DNA from: Microcoleus vaginatus PCC 9802
GTDB lineage: Bacteria; Cyanobacteriota; Cyanobacteriia; Cyanobacteriales; Microcoleaceae
Assembly: GCA_022701275.1 (NCBI GenBank)
Contig: CP031740.1
Span: 2,553,001-2,617,000, forward strand
Direction: 5' to 3'
Length of the DNA stretch: 64,000 nucleotides
A model generated the notes under the pieces. The model had not been told where the DNA came from, did no database searches, and saw only the letters and a program-made list of their open reading frames with translations. Numbering within the stretch: position 1 is the stretch's first letter; each line of letters begins with the position of its first letter. The position numbers and the translations under genes were made by a program. Below are positions 16,850 through 26,285 of this stretch, piece by piece.

Positions 16850-19800
16850 ATGAATGCTCAACGTGCTGTGCGGTCGATTCTGGCAGCCATTCCCCTTGCT
16901 GGATTTTTGATATTAGATTTTTTCCCCAACCTGGTTTTCCTCAAAGAAAACAGCAGGGGATGGATACTCGTGGCAATTTATCCCCAATCTCAAATTGCTG
17001 CGGCACAATCTATTATTTCAGCCCCAGACGGCACCGGAACCGCTGTCACCGCCCCAGGTACAGGGTCGCCCCCTCGCTACGACATTAAAGGCGGCACTCC
17101 CTCCAGAGACGGAGCAAATCTGTTCCACAGTTTTACTCGGTTCGGTCTGAATTCTGGCGAAACTGCCAATTTCATCTCCAATCCAACCGTTAAAAATATC
17201 CTCGGGCGCGTTGTCGGCGGGGACGCTTCCTTAATTAACGGTCTAATTCAAGTTAGTGGCGGCAATTCTAACTTGTTGCTGATGAATCCCGCAGGCATCA
17301 TCTTCGGAGCCAATGCCAGACTCGATGTGTCCGGGTCTTTTTTTGCTACCACCGCTAGCGGTATCGGTTTTGACGACCGTTGGTTCAACGGTACAGGCGC
17401 GAACGACTACCCAGCCCTAGTCGGAGCGCCGAATGCTTTTGTTTTTGGCTCACAGCCCGCGAGTATTGTCAATGCCGGTAACTTGGCTGTCAAAACCGGG
17501 CAAAATTTGACTTTGCTCGGCGGTACGGTCATCAGTACAGGGCAACTTTCAGCCCCGGGCGGTCAAATTACTGTGGCGGCTGTCCCGGGGGAAAATCTCG
17601 TGCGGTTCAGTCAAAACGGACTTTTGCTGAGTTTAGAAGTTTCTCCAGCAGCCGGAGTGTCGGGTTCGGAAGCTGTTCCCTTCTCTCCCCAGAGTTTACC
17701 AGGGCTGCTCTCGGGTCCCGGCGTGGCTAACGCTACGGGTATAACTACGAACGCTCAAGGTGAAGTTGTGCTGACAGGCGGCCAAACAGTGCCAGGAGGT
17801 GCTGGAACTGCGCTGGTAGCGGGTTCTGCGGACGTGTCTGCTACGGGGGGCGTGGGAGGAAGCGTCAACGTGTTGGGCGACAAGGTAGGGCTGTTGGGAG
17901 CGAAGATTGAGGCTTCGGGACCCGACGGCGGCGGAACGGTGCGGATCGGGGGAGATTACCGAGGCGAGGGAACTGTGCCGGATGCCAGGATAACTTACGT
18001 GGATGGCAAAAGTTCGATCGCTGCCAACGCAACTGAATCAGGGAACGGCGGCAGAGTTGTGGTCTGGGCTGACAACACAACAGCATTTTTGGGCAGCATC
18101 AGCGCCAATGGCGTTTCTGCAACAACCACCGCAGGTGTTGGGGGGTTTGTGGAAGTTTCGGGCAAGCAAAGATTGATTTTTAACGGTACTGTTGATACCT
18201 CTGGGACAAACGGTTTGGGGACTTTGCTGTTAGATCCAGAAAATATTTTAATTACAGATTCCCCAGAACGTGCGGGCGATGCGGAAATAATTGCCAACAA
18301 TAATATTTTGGCAACAGGAACGCTACCAGGACAGGAAAACAATTCTGAGCCTTCGCTGACAATTTCGGCTAGAGCTTTGGAAAGTATGTCGGGTACGTCA
18401 AATGTGGTTCTCGAAGCGCTCAATGATATTACAATTGCTGATTTGGCGGACAATCAGTTGAGCTTTCAAGCAACTACTGGTTCGGTAACATTGAGAGCAG
18501 ATGCCGATCGCAATGGTGCGGGTGCTTTTTCGATGAATGCGGGCGATACAATTAGCACGGCTGGCGGTGCGATCGCCATTTCGGGAAATCAAATTACTGC
18601 GGGCAATTTGTCGAGTAACGGCGGAAATATTAGTTTGATTAGTCAGGGTTCGACAGTTGCAAACAATATTTCTTCATCCAATCCCAGCAGCGGCAGCAGC
18701 GGGAATATTTTGCTCGACGGCGTGAACGTAACGGCCCAAAAACTTGATGCCAGCGGCCAGGAAGCGACGGGAAATGTAACTGTGACGGCTCGGAATGTTC
18801 TGGGAGTGAGCTTCGTCGCAGGGGGTTCGGGAAACATTACTTTGACTGGTGATGAAATTAATTTTAAAGGCGACAAAAATTCAGTCAGTGGTACTGGCTT
18901 TTTGGTACTGCAACCTTGGAGTCCCGGTCAAAATATTGCGATCGGCGGTTCTGGAGATGTCGGTACTAATATTTATTTGAATCTGACGGCAAGCGACCTC
19001 GGAAGTTTGGAAAATGGGTTTGCTGGAATTACGATCGGCCGCAGCAACGGTATCGGTTCAATTCTGATTGCCAACGATTTCACATTTTACGATCCGCTAA
19101 TTATTCAATCGCCAGCGGGTTTGGGAACAATCACTACCACAAGTTCCCTGACAGGGGCAGACAATGCCTCAATTACTATCAAAGGTGATGGTAATATCCG
19201 TACCGGAAATATCACTACCAACAATCAGGAAATTCGCATCGTCAGCACCGCAGGCAATGTCACAACCGGTCGGCTACTTACTGGAACTTCCCGCACCATC
19301 AACACTTCTGTCAATTCTTCCGAAAATACAGGCAATTCGGCGGGAGATGTTAGTGTTACCGCACAAGGCACGGTAACTGCCGGGGCGATCGACACGAGGG
19401 GCGATCGCGCGGGGAAGGTGACGCTGACGGGGCGCAATCGAGTCACCGCAGGGGCGATCGAAGCTGGCGACTCGCAAACAGGCGGAGATGTTACCCTGAC
19501 GGGCAACGAAATTGACTTGACGGGTGACAAAAATTCGATCGCCAGCAACGGCAATCTGGTGTTGCAACCGGCTGATCCAAGCCAAAATATTATAATTCAA
19601 GGTTCTGACGATACAGAAGCTCTGAACTTGACTGCTGCTGAATTGAACACTTTTCGGAATGGGTTTGCTTCGATCATGATCGGGCGCGCTGACGGTAGCG
19701 GGGTGATCTCGATTCCTTCTGGAACGCCAAATTCAACGCCAAATTCAACGCCAGTGGCGGTGACATTTCAAGATCCGACGACGATTCGATCGCCCAATGG

Positions 19801-22000
19801 TGCAGGCGCGATCGTGGGAACGGGTGCGATCGTCGGCACTGATAACGCCACGATCTCTCTGATGGGCGGTACTATAGCCGTCGGAGACGTTACCTCGACT
19901 GCGGGGATTAACATCACTACCAGTCAAGGCAAGTTGACCGCTGGTACGGTTTCATCTCGCTCAACTTCCGGGGTGGCGGGCCCTATCAATATTCGCAGCG
20001 CCGGTGCGGTAGAAACCGGCAACATCGATGCTTTTGGTGGCAGAAGCGGGGGAGATATTTCGATTGCGGCGCCGGGCCGGATCGTTACAGGGGTGATCAA
20101 CTCGAGTTCGCAATCGGGAAGTGCCGGTTCGAGCCAAATTACGGGGCGGAAAGATATTGAAGTTGTTTCGATCAAAGCTCGTGGCAATACCGGCGGCGAT
20201 GTGGCAATCGAAGCCGGGGGAGCATTTCGGGCTGCGGGAACCGGAACGGCTGCTGAGCGCGCCCCGGTCAGCATTTCTACAGACGGGCTGGCTCAATCGG
20301 GTTCACAGACGCTGCTGCAAAGCACTTGCCCGTCGGGAACCTGCACGGCGGCGACTGTTGGGACGGGAAACTCGAAGTCGAACACTGCCACATCCTCAAC
20401 GGCGATCGGGCCGCTGGCGATCGTGCCGAGTCCGGCACCAACTAGCAGCGTGGAACTGCAAACTACAGGCAATTCTCAACAAATTGTGACTCAGGTGAGT
20501 CTCCCTCCCGCAGCCTCGGTGCCAAAGGGCAGTACCACAAATGTCTCGCCAGAACCTGCTGCTACGTCTGTTGATGCGCGACCCAACGAGACTGCGGTCG
20601 GCTCCTCGGTAGTGCTGTCGCCCTCGGTGTTAAAAGACAATTTGGGCGCGCCTGCGACGAGAGAAAACGGCAGCGTGGCAACAACTCCACAGAAGCCTGC
20701 GAGTGCGGTGAGTGCAGAAAGTATCGGGAATGTGAGGGTTCCTGAGATTTCTAGATCGAGTTCGATGGCGCAAATAAGTCCGATCGACGCAGTGCAGCAA
20801 AGGGATAGAACTCAGGGCCGGGAATTTGAACGTTACTTTGGGGGTAATCTCACTGAAAAGTCAGTCACGCAGCAAAGTATTCGAGATACTCTCAGCAGCG
20901 TCAATCGGTTGACTGGGGTTAAACCCGCCATCCTTTACGTGTGGGCGAAAGAAAAACATTTAGAACTTGTGTTGTTATTGCCAGACGGCAAAAATGTTTT
21001 TAAAAGCGTGCCTGCAAGCCGCGAGACAGTGCTGCAAGTTGCTAAAGAATTCACTAATGCTATCAGAACTCCTAGGAGATTGAATGCTGCTAATTACAAG
21101 GAATCTGCCGAGCAACTTTACCAGTGGTTAATTGCACCGCTGCAACCGGAATTGGAGGCTAACAAGATTGACACTTTGGTGTTTTCGATGGACGCCGGTT
21201 TGCGAACTTTGCCTTTGGCTGCTCTTTACGACGGCAAGCAGTTTTTGGTAGAAAAGTACAGTTTGGGGCTGATTCCGAGTTTGAGTTTAACTGATACTCG
21301 CTATGCCGATGTTAAGGGTTCTGAAGTGTTAGCGATGGGGGCGTCGAATTTTCCTGCCAAATACGATCAAAATCCTTTGCCTGCGGTGCCGTTGGAAATA
21401 TCGACAATTGTCGGCAAGATTTGGCCGGGTTCGTCTTTTCTCAATGAAGCTTTTACTTTGGCAAATTTGAAGGACAAGCGCAATCAACCGCAATACAAAA
21501 TTATTCATTTAGCTACTCACGGGGATTTTCAGCCTGGGGGGGCGGAAAATTCTTATATTCAGTTTTGGGATACTAAGTTGCGGTTGAATCAGTTGGAGCA
21601 GTTGAAGCTATCTAACCCGCAGGTGGAGTTGTTGGTTTTGAGTGCGTGTACTACGGCGGTGGGAGACGAACAAGCTGAGTTGGGGTTCGCGGGGTTGGCG
21701 GTGCACGCGGGGGTAAAATCGGCTTTGGCGAGTTTGTGGTATGTCAGCGATGTCGCTACTTTGGGGCTGATGACTGAGTTTTACCAGGAGTTGCGTACAG
21801 CGCCGATTAAGGCTGAGGCTTTGCGGCAAGCGCAGTTGGCGATGCTGCGGGGAGAAGTGCGGTTGCAAGATAATTATTTGGTGCGATCGGGCAACAATCA
21901 AGCTCTGCCTTTGCCGTCGGAGTTGACCACCAGGGGCGATCGAAATTTCTCGCATCCTTATTATTGGGCTGCTTTTACCATGATCGGTTCGCCTTGGTAA
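16850..22000 (+). CDS. Exported filamentous-haemagglutinin-like protein with C-terminal CHAT protease domain
   Basis: A 1716-residue protein when started at the ATG at 16850; the frame is open upstream to 16739 but that part is not protein-like. After a hydrophobic export segment (about 15-40) comes the two-partner-secretion domain (about 60-200, with FHSFTRFGLNSGETANFISN and NLLLMNPAGIIFGANARLDV). A long beta-helix-like region follows, carrying at least two copies of a unit beginning LTGxEIxxxGDKNSxxxxG (near 660 and 885). A Ser/Thr/Ala/Pro-rich linker precedes a CHAT caspase-like domain (about 1390-1716) with the His in HLATHGDF (near 1554) and Cys in LVLSACTTAVG (near 1600). The C-terminus reads PYYWAAFTMIGSPW, the usual CHAT end. 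No TpsB transporter is nearby. Confidence 0.92.
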   Translation: MNAQRAVRSILAAIPLAGFLILDFFPNLVFLKENSRGWILVAIYPQSQIAAAQSIISAPDGTGTAVTAPGTGSPPRYDIKGGTPSRDGANLFHSFTRFGLNSGETANFISNPTVKNILGRVVGGDASLINGLIQVSGGNSNLLLMNPAGIIFGANARLDVSGSFFATTASGIGFDDRWFNGTGANDYPALVGAPNAFVFGSQPASIVNAGNLAVKTGQNLTLLGGTVISTGQLSAPGGQITVAAVPGENLVRFSQNGLLLSLEVSPAAGVSGSEAVPFSPQSLPGLLSGPGVANATGITTNAQGEVVLTGGQTVPGGAGTALVAGSADVSATGGVGGSVNVLGDKVGLLGAKIEASGPDGGGTVRIGGDYRGEGTVPDARITYVDGKSSIAANATESGNGGRVVVWADNTTAFLGSISANGVSATTTAGVGGFVEVSGKQRLIFNGTVDTSGTNGLGTLLLDPENILITDSPERAGDAEIIANNNILATGTLPGQENNSEPSLTISARALESMSGTSNVVLEALNDITIADLADNQLSFQATTGSVTLRADADRNGAGAFSMNAGDTISTAGGAIAISGNQITAGNLSSNGGNISLISQGSTVANNISSSNPSSGSSGNILLDGVNVTAQKLDASGQEATGNVTVTARNVLGVSFVAGGSGNITLTGDEINFKGDKNSVSGTGFLVLQPWSPGQNIAIGGSGDVGTNIYLNLTASDLGSLENGFAGITIGRSNGIGSILIANDFTFYDPLIIQSPAGLGTITTTSSLTGADNASITIKGDGNIRTGNITTNNQEIRIVSTAGNVTTGRLLTGTSRTINTSVNSSENTGNSAGDVSVTAQGTVTAGAIDTRGDRAGKVTLTGRNRVTAGAIEAGDSQTGGDVTLTGNEIDLTGDKNSIASNGNLVLQPADPSQNIIIQGSDDTEALNLTAAELNTFRNGFASIMIGRADGSGVISIPSGTPNSTPNSTPVAVTFQDPTTIRSPNGAGAIVGTGAIVGTDNATISLMGGTIAVGDVTSTAGINITTSQGKLTAGTVSSRSTSGVAGPINIRSAGAVETGNIDAFGGRSGGDISIAAPGRIVTGVINSSSQSGSAGSSQITGRKDIEVVSIKARGNTGGDVAIEAGGAFRAAGTGTAAERAPVSISTDGLAQSGSQTLLQSTCPSGTCTAATVGTGNSKSNTATSSTAIGPLAIVPSPAPTSSVELQTTGNSQQIVTQVSLPPAASVPKGSTTNVSPEPAATSVDARPNETAVGSSVVLSPSVLKDNLGAPATRENGSVATTPQKPASAVSAESIGNVRVPEISRSSSMAQISPIDAVQQRDRTQGREFERYFGGNLTEKSVTQQSIRDTLSSVNRLTGVKPAILYVWAKEKHLELVLLLPDGKNVFKSVPASRETVLQVAKEFTNAIRTPRRLNAANYKESAEQLYQWLIAPLQPELEANKIDTLVFSMDAGLRTLPLAALYDGKQFLVEKYSLGLIPSLSLTDTRYADVKGSEVLAMGASNFPAKYDQNPLPAVPLEISTIVGKIWPGSSFLNEAFTLANLKDKRNQPQYKIIHLATHGDFQPGGAENSYIQFWDTKLRLNQLEQLKLSNPQVELLVLSACTTAVGDEQAELGFAGLAVHAGVKSALASLWYVSDVATLGLMTEFYQELRTAPIKAEALRQAQLAMLRGEVRLQDNYLVRSGNNQALPLPSELTTRGDRNFSHPYYWAAFTMIGSPW

Positions 22001-22069
22001 TTCTGAAGGAGGAAGGAATCAGGGTGCGATGTTCAAACTCACTAATAACTCATGACTGATGACTCATGA

Positions 22070-22700
22070 TTAATTGCTAGCTGCGATTTGACTCAAGCCT
22101 TGGAGGATTCGGAGTACATCATGTAAATTATTAGTGCGAGGGCTAATTCCACATAAATCAGATCTGCTATATCGAGGTGATTCTCCTTTGACTAATTTAA
22201 CAAGGATGAAACTGCCACCTGTAGCAATCATGCCCTAATTAGGTTTCTCCGGGTTGGGATTTGCCAGCATATAAGCTAAGATTTGCGCCAAGCCTGCTTC
22301 GAGCGAAAACGAAACTCGTTTCGTTTCTATTGCCATCAGCTACAAATGCTCTTTTAAAACAAAACTATCGATGCTGCCTTTGATGATAACGCCTTCACCC
22401 TCTTCGGAAATTTCGACTGATTTTTCTGCTTTAATTTAGAAAGGATGCAGATAAAACTCGCCGACCAATAACAGCGGAGAGACGAGCGACAAACTGATGG
22501 TTTTTTCCAGCATCGGCGGATAATCCAGCAAGTTGAAGTAACCGGCTTTAATCTGATATAGGTGTCGTTTTTGAAAGTGTGTGATTTCTGGCAACTCGTC
22601 TTGCCATTCTATGAAAAATTGGTCGTGTGTGACAAGTTGCAGGTCAAAAAGTGTTTTTAATTATTCTAAGGTGACATTTGTAACGGCAATTGTTGGAGCC
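22070..22700 (-). pseudogene. Decayed HsdR-N-like nuclease-fold protein with four nonsense codons
   Basis: One reading frame on the minus strand gives a continuous protein-like sequence, including FDLQLVTHDQFFIEWQDELP, NLLDYPPMLEKT, SPLLLVGEFYLHPF and SLEAGLAQILAYMLANPNPE, and ends at a natural TAA (22070-22072). It is interrupted by four in-frame stops, after TLE, after LHPF (22436-22438), after KEHL and after EKPN, with no frameshift. Each stop can arise from one C-to-T type change (for example CAA to TAA or TGG to TAG). The pattern matches a cyanobacterial family resembling the N-terminal nuclease domain of type I restriction R subunits. No start codon is left at the 5' end. Family assignment is from memory of conserved phrases. 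Confidence 0.75.
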
Positions 22701-22793
22701 CTAATTTTAGCCTGTTAATTTTATGGCTAGTTAGAATTTTATCAAATTTCCAGCTAATATTATGTCTCCAGGAACGATAATAACAAAATTGGT

Positions 22794-22852
22794 TCGTAGT
22801 GAGGACGGAGAGTCCTAATCCAGAGCGCTCTGACTTGCATTCCTCACTACGA
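22794..22852. repeat. Dispersed GTTCGTAGTGAGGA repeat, hairpin form
   Basis: Perfect 12-bp inverted ends TCGTAGTGAGGA (22794-22805 and 22841-22852) around a 35-base middle that holds CAGAGCGCTCTG, itself a palindrome. It belongs to the same family as 1097-1190. Confidence 0.7.
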
Positions 22853-22906
22853 AATGGTAACGGTTATTTTATTGAAGATGATATAATAAGTCAAAATTGA
22901 ATTCTG

Positions 22907-23485
22907 CTAATTCCAAATTTTTTGCAAATTGAGAACAAATCCCGGCAAAACATTTTCCCCAGAAAGCGTGAGAGGAGATTGTAGAACTTCCACATCTTGG
23001 CCGGGGCGATAAATTTCAACTTCCCGTTTTTTGCGGTTAATCAGCCAACCCAAACGGCAGCCGTTTTCCATATATTCTTGCATTTTTTCCTGAGTCTTTT
23101 TCAAGCTGTCCGTTGGGGAGAGGATTTCGACAGCAAAATCGGGACAAAGCGGGATGAATTTTTCTCTTTGTTGAGGTGTTAAAGCTTCCCAGCGCGATTT
23201 TTCTACCCAAGACGCATCGGGAGAGCGATCGGCTTTATTTGGCAGAGTAAATCCTGTTGAGGAATCAAAGGCTTCACCGAGTTGGGTTTGTTCGTTCCAA
23301 AGTCCAATCTGTAAGTTAAATTTTGAGTTGCTTCTTCCCGTTTCTCCTCCGGTTGGCGGCATGGCAATTAATTCTCCGCTGGCATTCCTTTCGAGTTTCA
23401 ATTCCGGGTTTTCTTGGCACAGTTGATAAAACTGTTCTGAAGTTAGTTTAATAATGGAGTTGAGGTTTAAGGTGATAGCAGTCAT
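22907..23485 (-). CDS. Uma2 family (DUF820) putative endonuclease
   Basis: A 192-residue protein of the second common Uma2 subtype. Core motifs: RSPDASWV (about 68-75), DFAVEILSPTDSL (about 92-104) giving the D...ExL metal-site pattern, then KMQEYMENGCRLGWLI and a closing LPGFVLNLQKIW. A nuclease activity is inferred from the fold only. It is not a close relative of the copy at 1257-1832, which has a different C-terminal half. It sits between a dead nuclease-fold gene and the duplicated protease genes, all on the minus strand, in an accessory-looking block. Confidence 0.87.
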   Translation of the reverse strand: MTAITLNLNSIIKLTSEQFYQLCQENPELKLERNASGELIAMPPTGGETGRSNSKFNLQIGLWNEQTQLGEAFDSSTGFTLPNKADRSPDASWVEKSRWEALTPQQREKFIPLCPDFAVEILSPTDSLKKTQEKMQEYMENGCRLGWLINRKKREVEIYRPGQDVEVLQSPLTLSGENVLPGFVLNLQKIWN

Positions 23486-23572
23486 TGTTATTTACCTGCT
23501 GTTTGTATGAACTTGATTAAGAATTAAAAATGAATAATCCCATTTTTAATTCTTAATTCTTAAATTCTAATT

Positions 23573-24763
23573 CTACTGCAATTGTTTGATTCTGTTGAGC
23601 GCGTCTAGATACGCACTTGTTCTGCCACCTTGCTTGTAAAGTTCTGCTGCTTTTTGAAAGTCAGCAATTGCTTTCGGTTGGTCTTTGTTGTCCATGTAAG
23701 CTAAAGCTCGGTTGTAGTAAGCGTCGGCAAAACCGGGATTGGCTTCGATCGCCCGCGTGTATGCTTGAATAGCATTGGAACCGCGTGTGGGTTCGGTTTG
23801 AGACAAGCCAGCGGTGATGAAAGTGCGGGCATTACCGATATTAAAATACAATTCAGGGGTATATTTGGGCTTGAAAGCGAGTGCTCTGTTGAAATGGGCG
23901 ATCGCCTCCCAAGCATCTCCTTGATCTAACAGCGAAAGTCCTCGAAAATAATAGGCTTGGGCGTCTTGCGGATTGGCGGTGGAAACCGGGCCGCTGGTTG
24001 GGGGAGTATTGTCTACTTTCAACTCGGATTTGTTGATTCCCGCCGCCACTAGCTTGGCGATAAATGTATTGATGGGAACTGCTGCGTTAAATCCGGTTTT
24101 AATCGGGGCGACTTCGCCGGAACTGGTTTGAGCGAAACCGAATTCCCCTTGTCCGTGTAAACCGATGACTCGGCCTTCGGAGTCAAAAACTGGGCCGCCA
24201 CTCATGCCACTCCAAGTTACGGCCTGATACCGCAAAGTGTAACCTTCCGGGCGGTTGCCCGGGCGGCTGGTAACGAGTCCGGGAGAGAGTTCGGGTTCTC
24301 GTTCAGCGCCGAAAAGTCCGCCCGTAGCGGGATAGCCGTAAACGAAGATTTGAGTGCCGATGACGGCTTGATCGGAATCTGCGATCGTCGCGACTGGATA
24401 TTCTTCGGGGCTTTCAAATTTGACTACGGCTAAATCTGGGTCAGTGTCGGCGGTTTGCAAACGGGTGACGGAGGTTGCTTGATAGTTTTTGCCTTTAGAG
24501 GTGCGAACGGTGTATTTCACGTCTGCTTTTTCTACGACGTGGTTGACTGTTAAAACTGTGTAAGTTTTGCCTGTTTTGGCAATAATTACGCCAGAACCGT
24601 CTCCGAGGGAACTGTTAATTTGTACTGTCAGCGGCCCAGCAATGCTGGCGACTTCTTGGGGAGTTTTGGCGATCGCAGGTTGGCTGATGACTATGGTTAA
24701 GGCTGCGGTAGTTCCTGCTAGCAGGGTGGTTAAGGTGTCATAACGAGAAAAGTTTATATTCAT
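23573..24763 (-). CDS. Secreted trypsin-like serine protease with TPR tail, copy A
   Basis: A 396-residue protein. A signal peptide (about 1-32, ending QPAIA) precedes a trypsin-like domain with the triad His75 (VNHVV), Asp110 (DPDLAVV) and Ser188 (SGMSGGPVF). After a linker near 250-268, three TPR units (about 268-390) end in RIKQLQ. It is predicted to act outside the cytoplasmic membrane; its substrate is unknown. The first 272 residues are identical to copy B and the two genes are 81 bases apart, head to tail. The TPR halves differ: this copy has GDAWEAIAHF and AGLSQTEPTRGSNAIQAYTRAIE where B has other residues. Confidence 0.93.
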   Translation of the reverse strand: MNINFSRYDTLTTLLAGTTAALTIVISQPAIAKTPQEVASIAGPLTVQINSSLGDGSGVIIAKTGKTYTVLTVNHVVEKADVKYTVRTSKGKNYQATSVTRLQTADTDPDLAVVKFESPEEYPVATIADSDQAVIGTQIFVYGYPATGGLFGAEREPELSPGLVTSRPGNRPEGYTLRYQAVTWSGMSGGPVFDSEGRVIGLHGQGEFGFAQTSSGEVAPIKTGFNAAVPINTFIAKLVAAGINKSELKVDNTPPTSGPVSTANPQDAQAYYFRGLSLLDQGDAWEAIAHFNRALAFKPKYTPELYFNIGNARTFITAGLSQTEPTRGSNAIQAYTRAIEANPGFADAYYNRALAYMDNKDQPKAIADFQKAAELYKQGGRTSAYLDALNRIKQLQ

Positions 24764-24844
24764 GGCTGTTGGTAATTTGTAGTTGGGTAGGGATAATTTG
24801 CGGATTTAGGGCGATCGATCGTTTTAATTCTTAATTCTTAAATT

Positions 24845-26050
24845 CTAATTCTCCTGCAATTGTTTGATTCGGTTGAGCGCGTCTTGATAGGCACTTGTTC
24901 TGCCGCCTTGCTTGTAAAGTTCTGCGGCTTTTTGAAAGTCGGCAATTGCTTTGGGTTTGTCTTGTTTTACAAGGTAAGCTAAAGCTCTGTTGTAGTAGGC
25001 GTCGGCAAAACCGGGATTGGCTTCGATCGCCAGCGTGTATGGTTCAATAGGGTTGGGATGGCGGCCGCTGTCCAATGCGGGATCGAGTAGGGCGACGTAT
25101 AAAGTGCGGGCATTACCGATATTAAAATACAATTCAGGGGTGTATTTGGGCTTGAAAGCGAGTGCTCTGTTGAAATGGGCGATCGCGTCCAAAGCCTCTC
25201 CTTGATCTAACAGCGAAAGTCCTCGAAAATAATAATAATAAGCTTGGGCATCTTGCGGATTGGCGGTGGAAACCGGGCCGCTGGTTGGGGGAGTATTGTC
25301 TACTTTCAACTCGGATTTGTTGATTCCCGCCGCCACTAGCTTGGCGATAAATGTATTGATGGGAACTGCTGCGTTAAATCCGGTTTTAATCGGGGCGACT
25401 TCGCCGGAACTGGTTTGAGCGAAACCGAATTCCCCTTGTCCGTGTAAACCGATGACTCGGCCTTCGGAGTCAAAAACTGGGCCGCCACTCATGCCACTCC
25501 AAGTTACGGCCTGATACCGCAAAGTGTAACCTTCCGGGCGGTTGCCCGGGCGGCTGGTAACGAGTCCGGGAGAGAGTTCGGGTTCTCGTTCAGCGCCGAA
25601 AAGTCCGCCCGTAGCGGGATAGCCGTAAACGAAGATTTGAGTGCCGATGACGGCTTGATCGGAATCTGCGATCGTCGCGACTGGATATTCTTCGGGGCTT
25701 TCAAATTTGACTACGGCTAAATCTGGGTCAGTGTCGGCGGTTTGCAAACGGGTGACGGAGGTTGCTTGATAGTTTTTGCCTTTAGAGGTGCGAACGGTGT
25801 ATTTCACGTCTGCTTTTTCTACGACGTGGTTGACTGTTAAAACTGTGTAAGTTTTGCCTGTTTTGGCAATAATTACGCCAGAACCGTCTCCGAGGGAACT
25901 GTTAATTTGTACTGTCAGCGGCCCGGCAATGCTGGCGACTTCTTGGGGCGTTTTGGCGATCGCGGGTTGGCTGATGACTATGGTTAAGGCTGCCGTAGTT
26001 CCTGCTAACAGGGTTGTTAAGGTGTCGTAACGAGAAAAATTTATATTCAT
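24845..26050 (-). CDS. Secreted trypsin-like serine protease with TPR tail, copy B
   Basis: A 401-residue tandem paralogue of copy A, with the same signal peptide, the same triad (His75, Asp110, Ser188) and TPR units from about 268. It differs by two extra tyrosines at the start of the first TPR (YYYYF against YYF), caused by two additional ATA/AAT-type triplets near 25227-25242, and by a different segment ARTLYVALLDPALDSGRHPNPIEP (split by other residues) in the second TPR. The duplicated unit of roughly 1280 bases includes about 60 bases of leader and the TTAATTCTTAAATTC tail after the stop. Both copies look intact and could be expressed together. Confidence 0.93.
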   Translation of the reverse strand: MNINFSRYDTLTTLLAGTTAALTIVISQPAIAKTPQEVASIAGPLTVQINSSLGDGSGVIIAKTGKTYTVLTVNHVVEKADVKYTVRTSKGKNYQATSVTRLQTADTDPDLAVVKFESPEEYPVATIADSDQAVIGTQIFVYGYPATGGLFGAEREPELSPGLVTSRPGNRPEGYTLRYQAVTWSGMSGGPVFDSEGRVIGLHGQGEFGFAQTSSGEVAPIKTGFNAAVPINTFIAKLVAAGINKSELKVDNTPPTSGPVSTANPQDAQAYYYYFRGLSLLDQGEALDAIAHFNRALAFKPKYTPELYFNIGNARTLYVALLDPALDSGRHPNPIEPYTLAIEANPGFADAYYNRALAYLVKQDKPKAIADFQKAAELYKQGGRTSAYQDALNRIKQLQEN

Positions 26051-26285
26051 GGCTATTGCTAATTAGTAGTTGGGTAGCGGGATTTGGGGGAGAAAGGGCG
26101 ATCGGCGGTTTGTGCTTTTTTGTGTTTAGTTTGATTACTGATTTGACGCAAAGGATCTCGGCTTTGTTCTTTAGTGATAATTTTACTCGCTTTTTTGTTC
26201 CTCGATTCCCTTTTTCACTGTAGGTGCTTATGGGCGCACCTTACTTAATCTCAATGTAGGGCGCTGCCGAACTTACTTATTAAAA

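Noticed and set aside
17865-20489. Many open frames inside the haemagglutinin-CHAT gene on both strands
   Set aside because: They are shadows caused by the repetitive Gly/Thr/Ser coding sequence; none has an independent start signal or domain.
26014-26223. Plus-strand 69-codon frame overlapping the protease copy B leader
   Set aside because: Low-complexity, Phe/Ser-rich, antisense to a real leader; no support.
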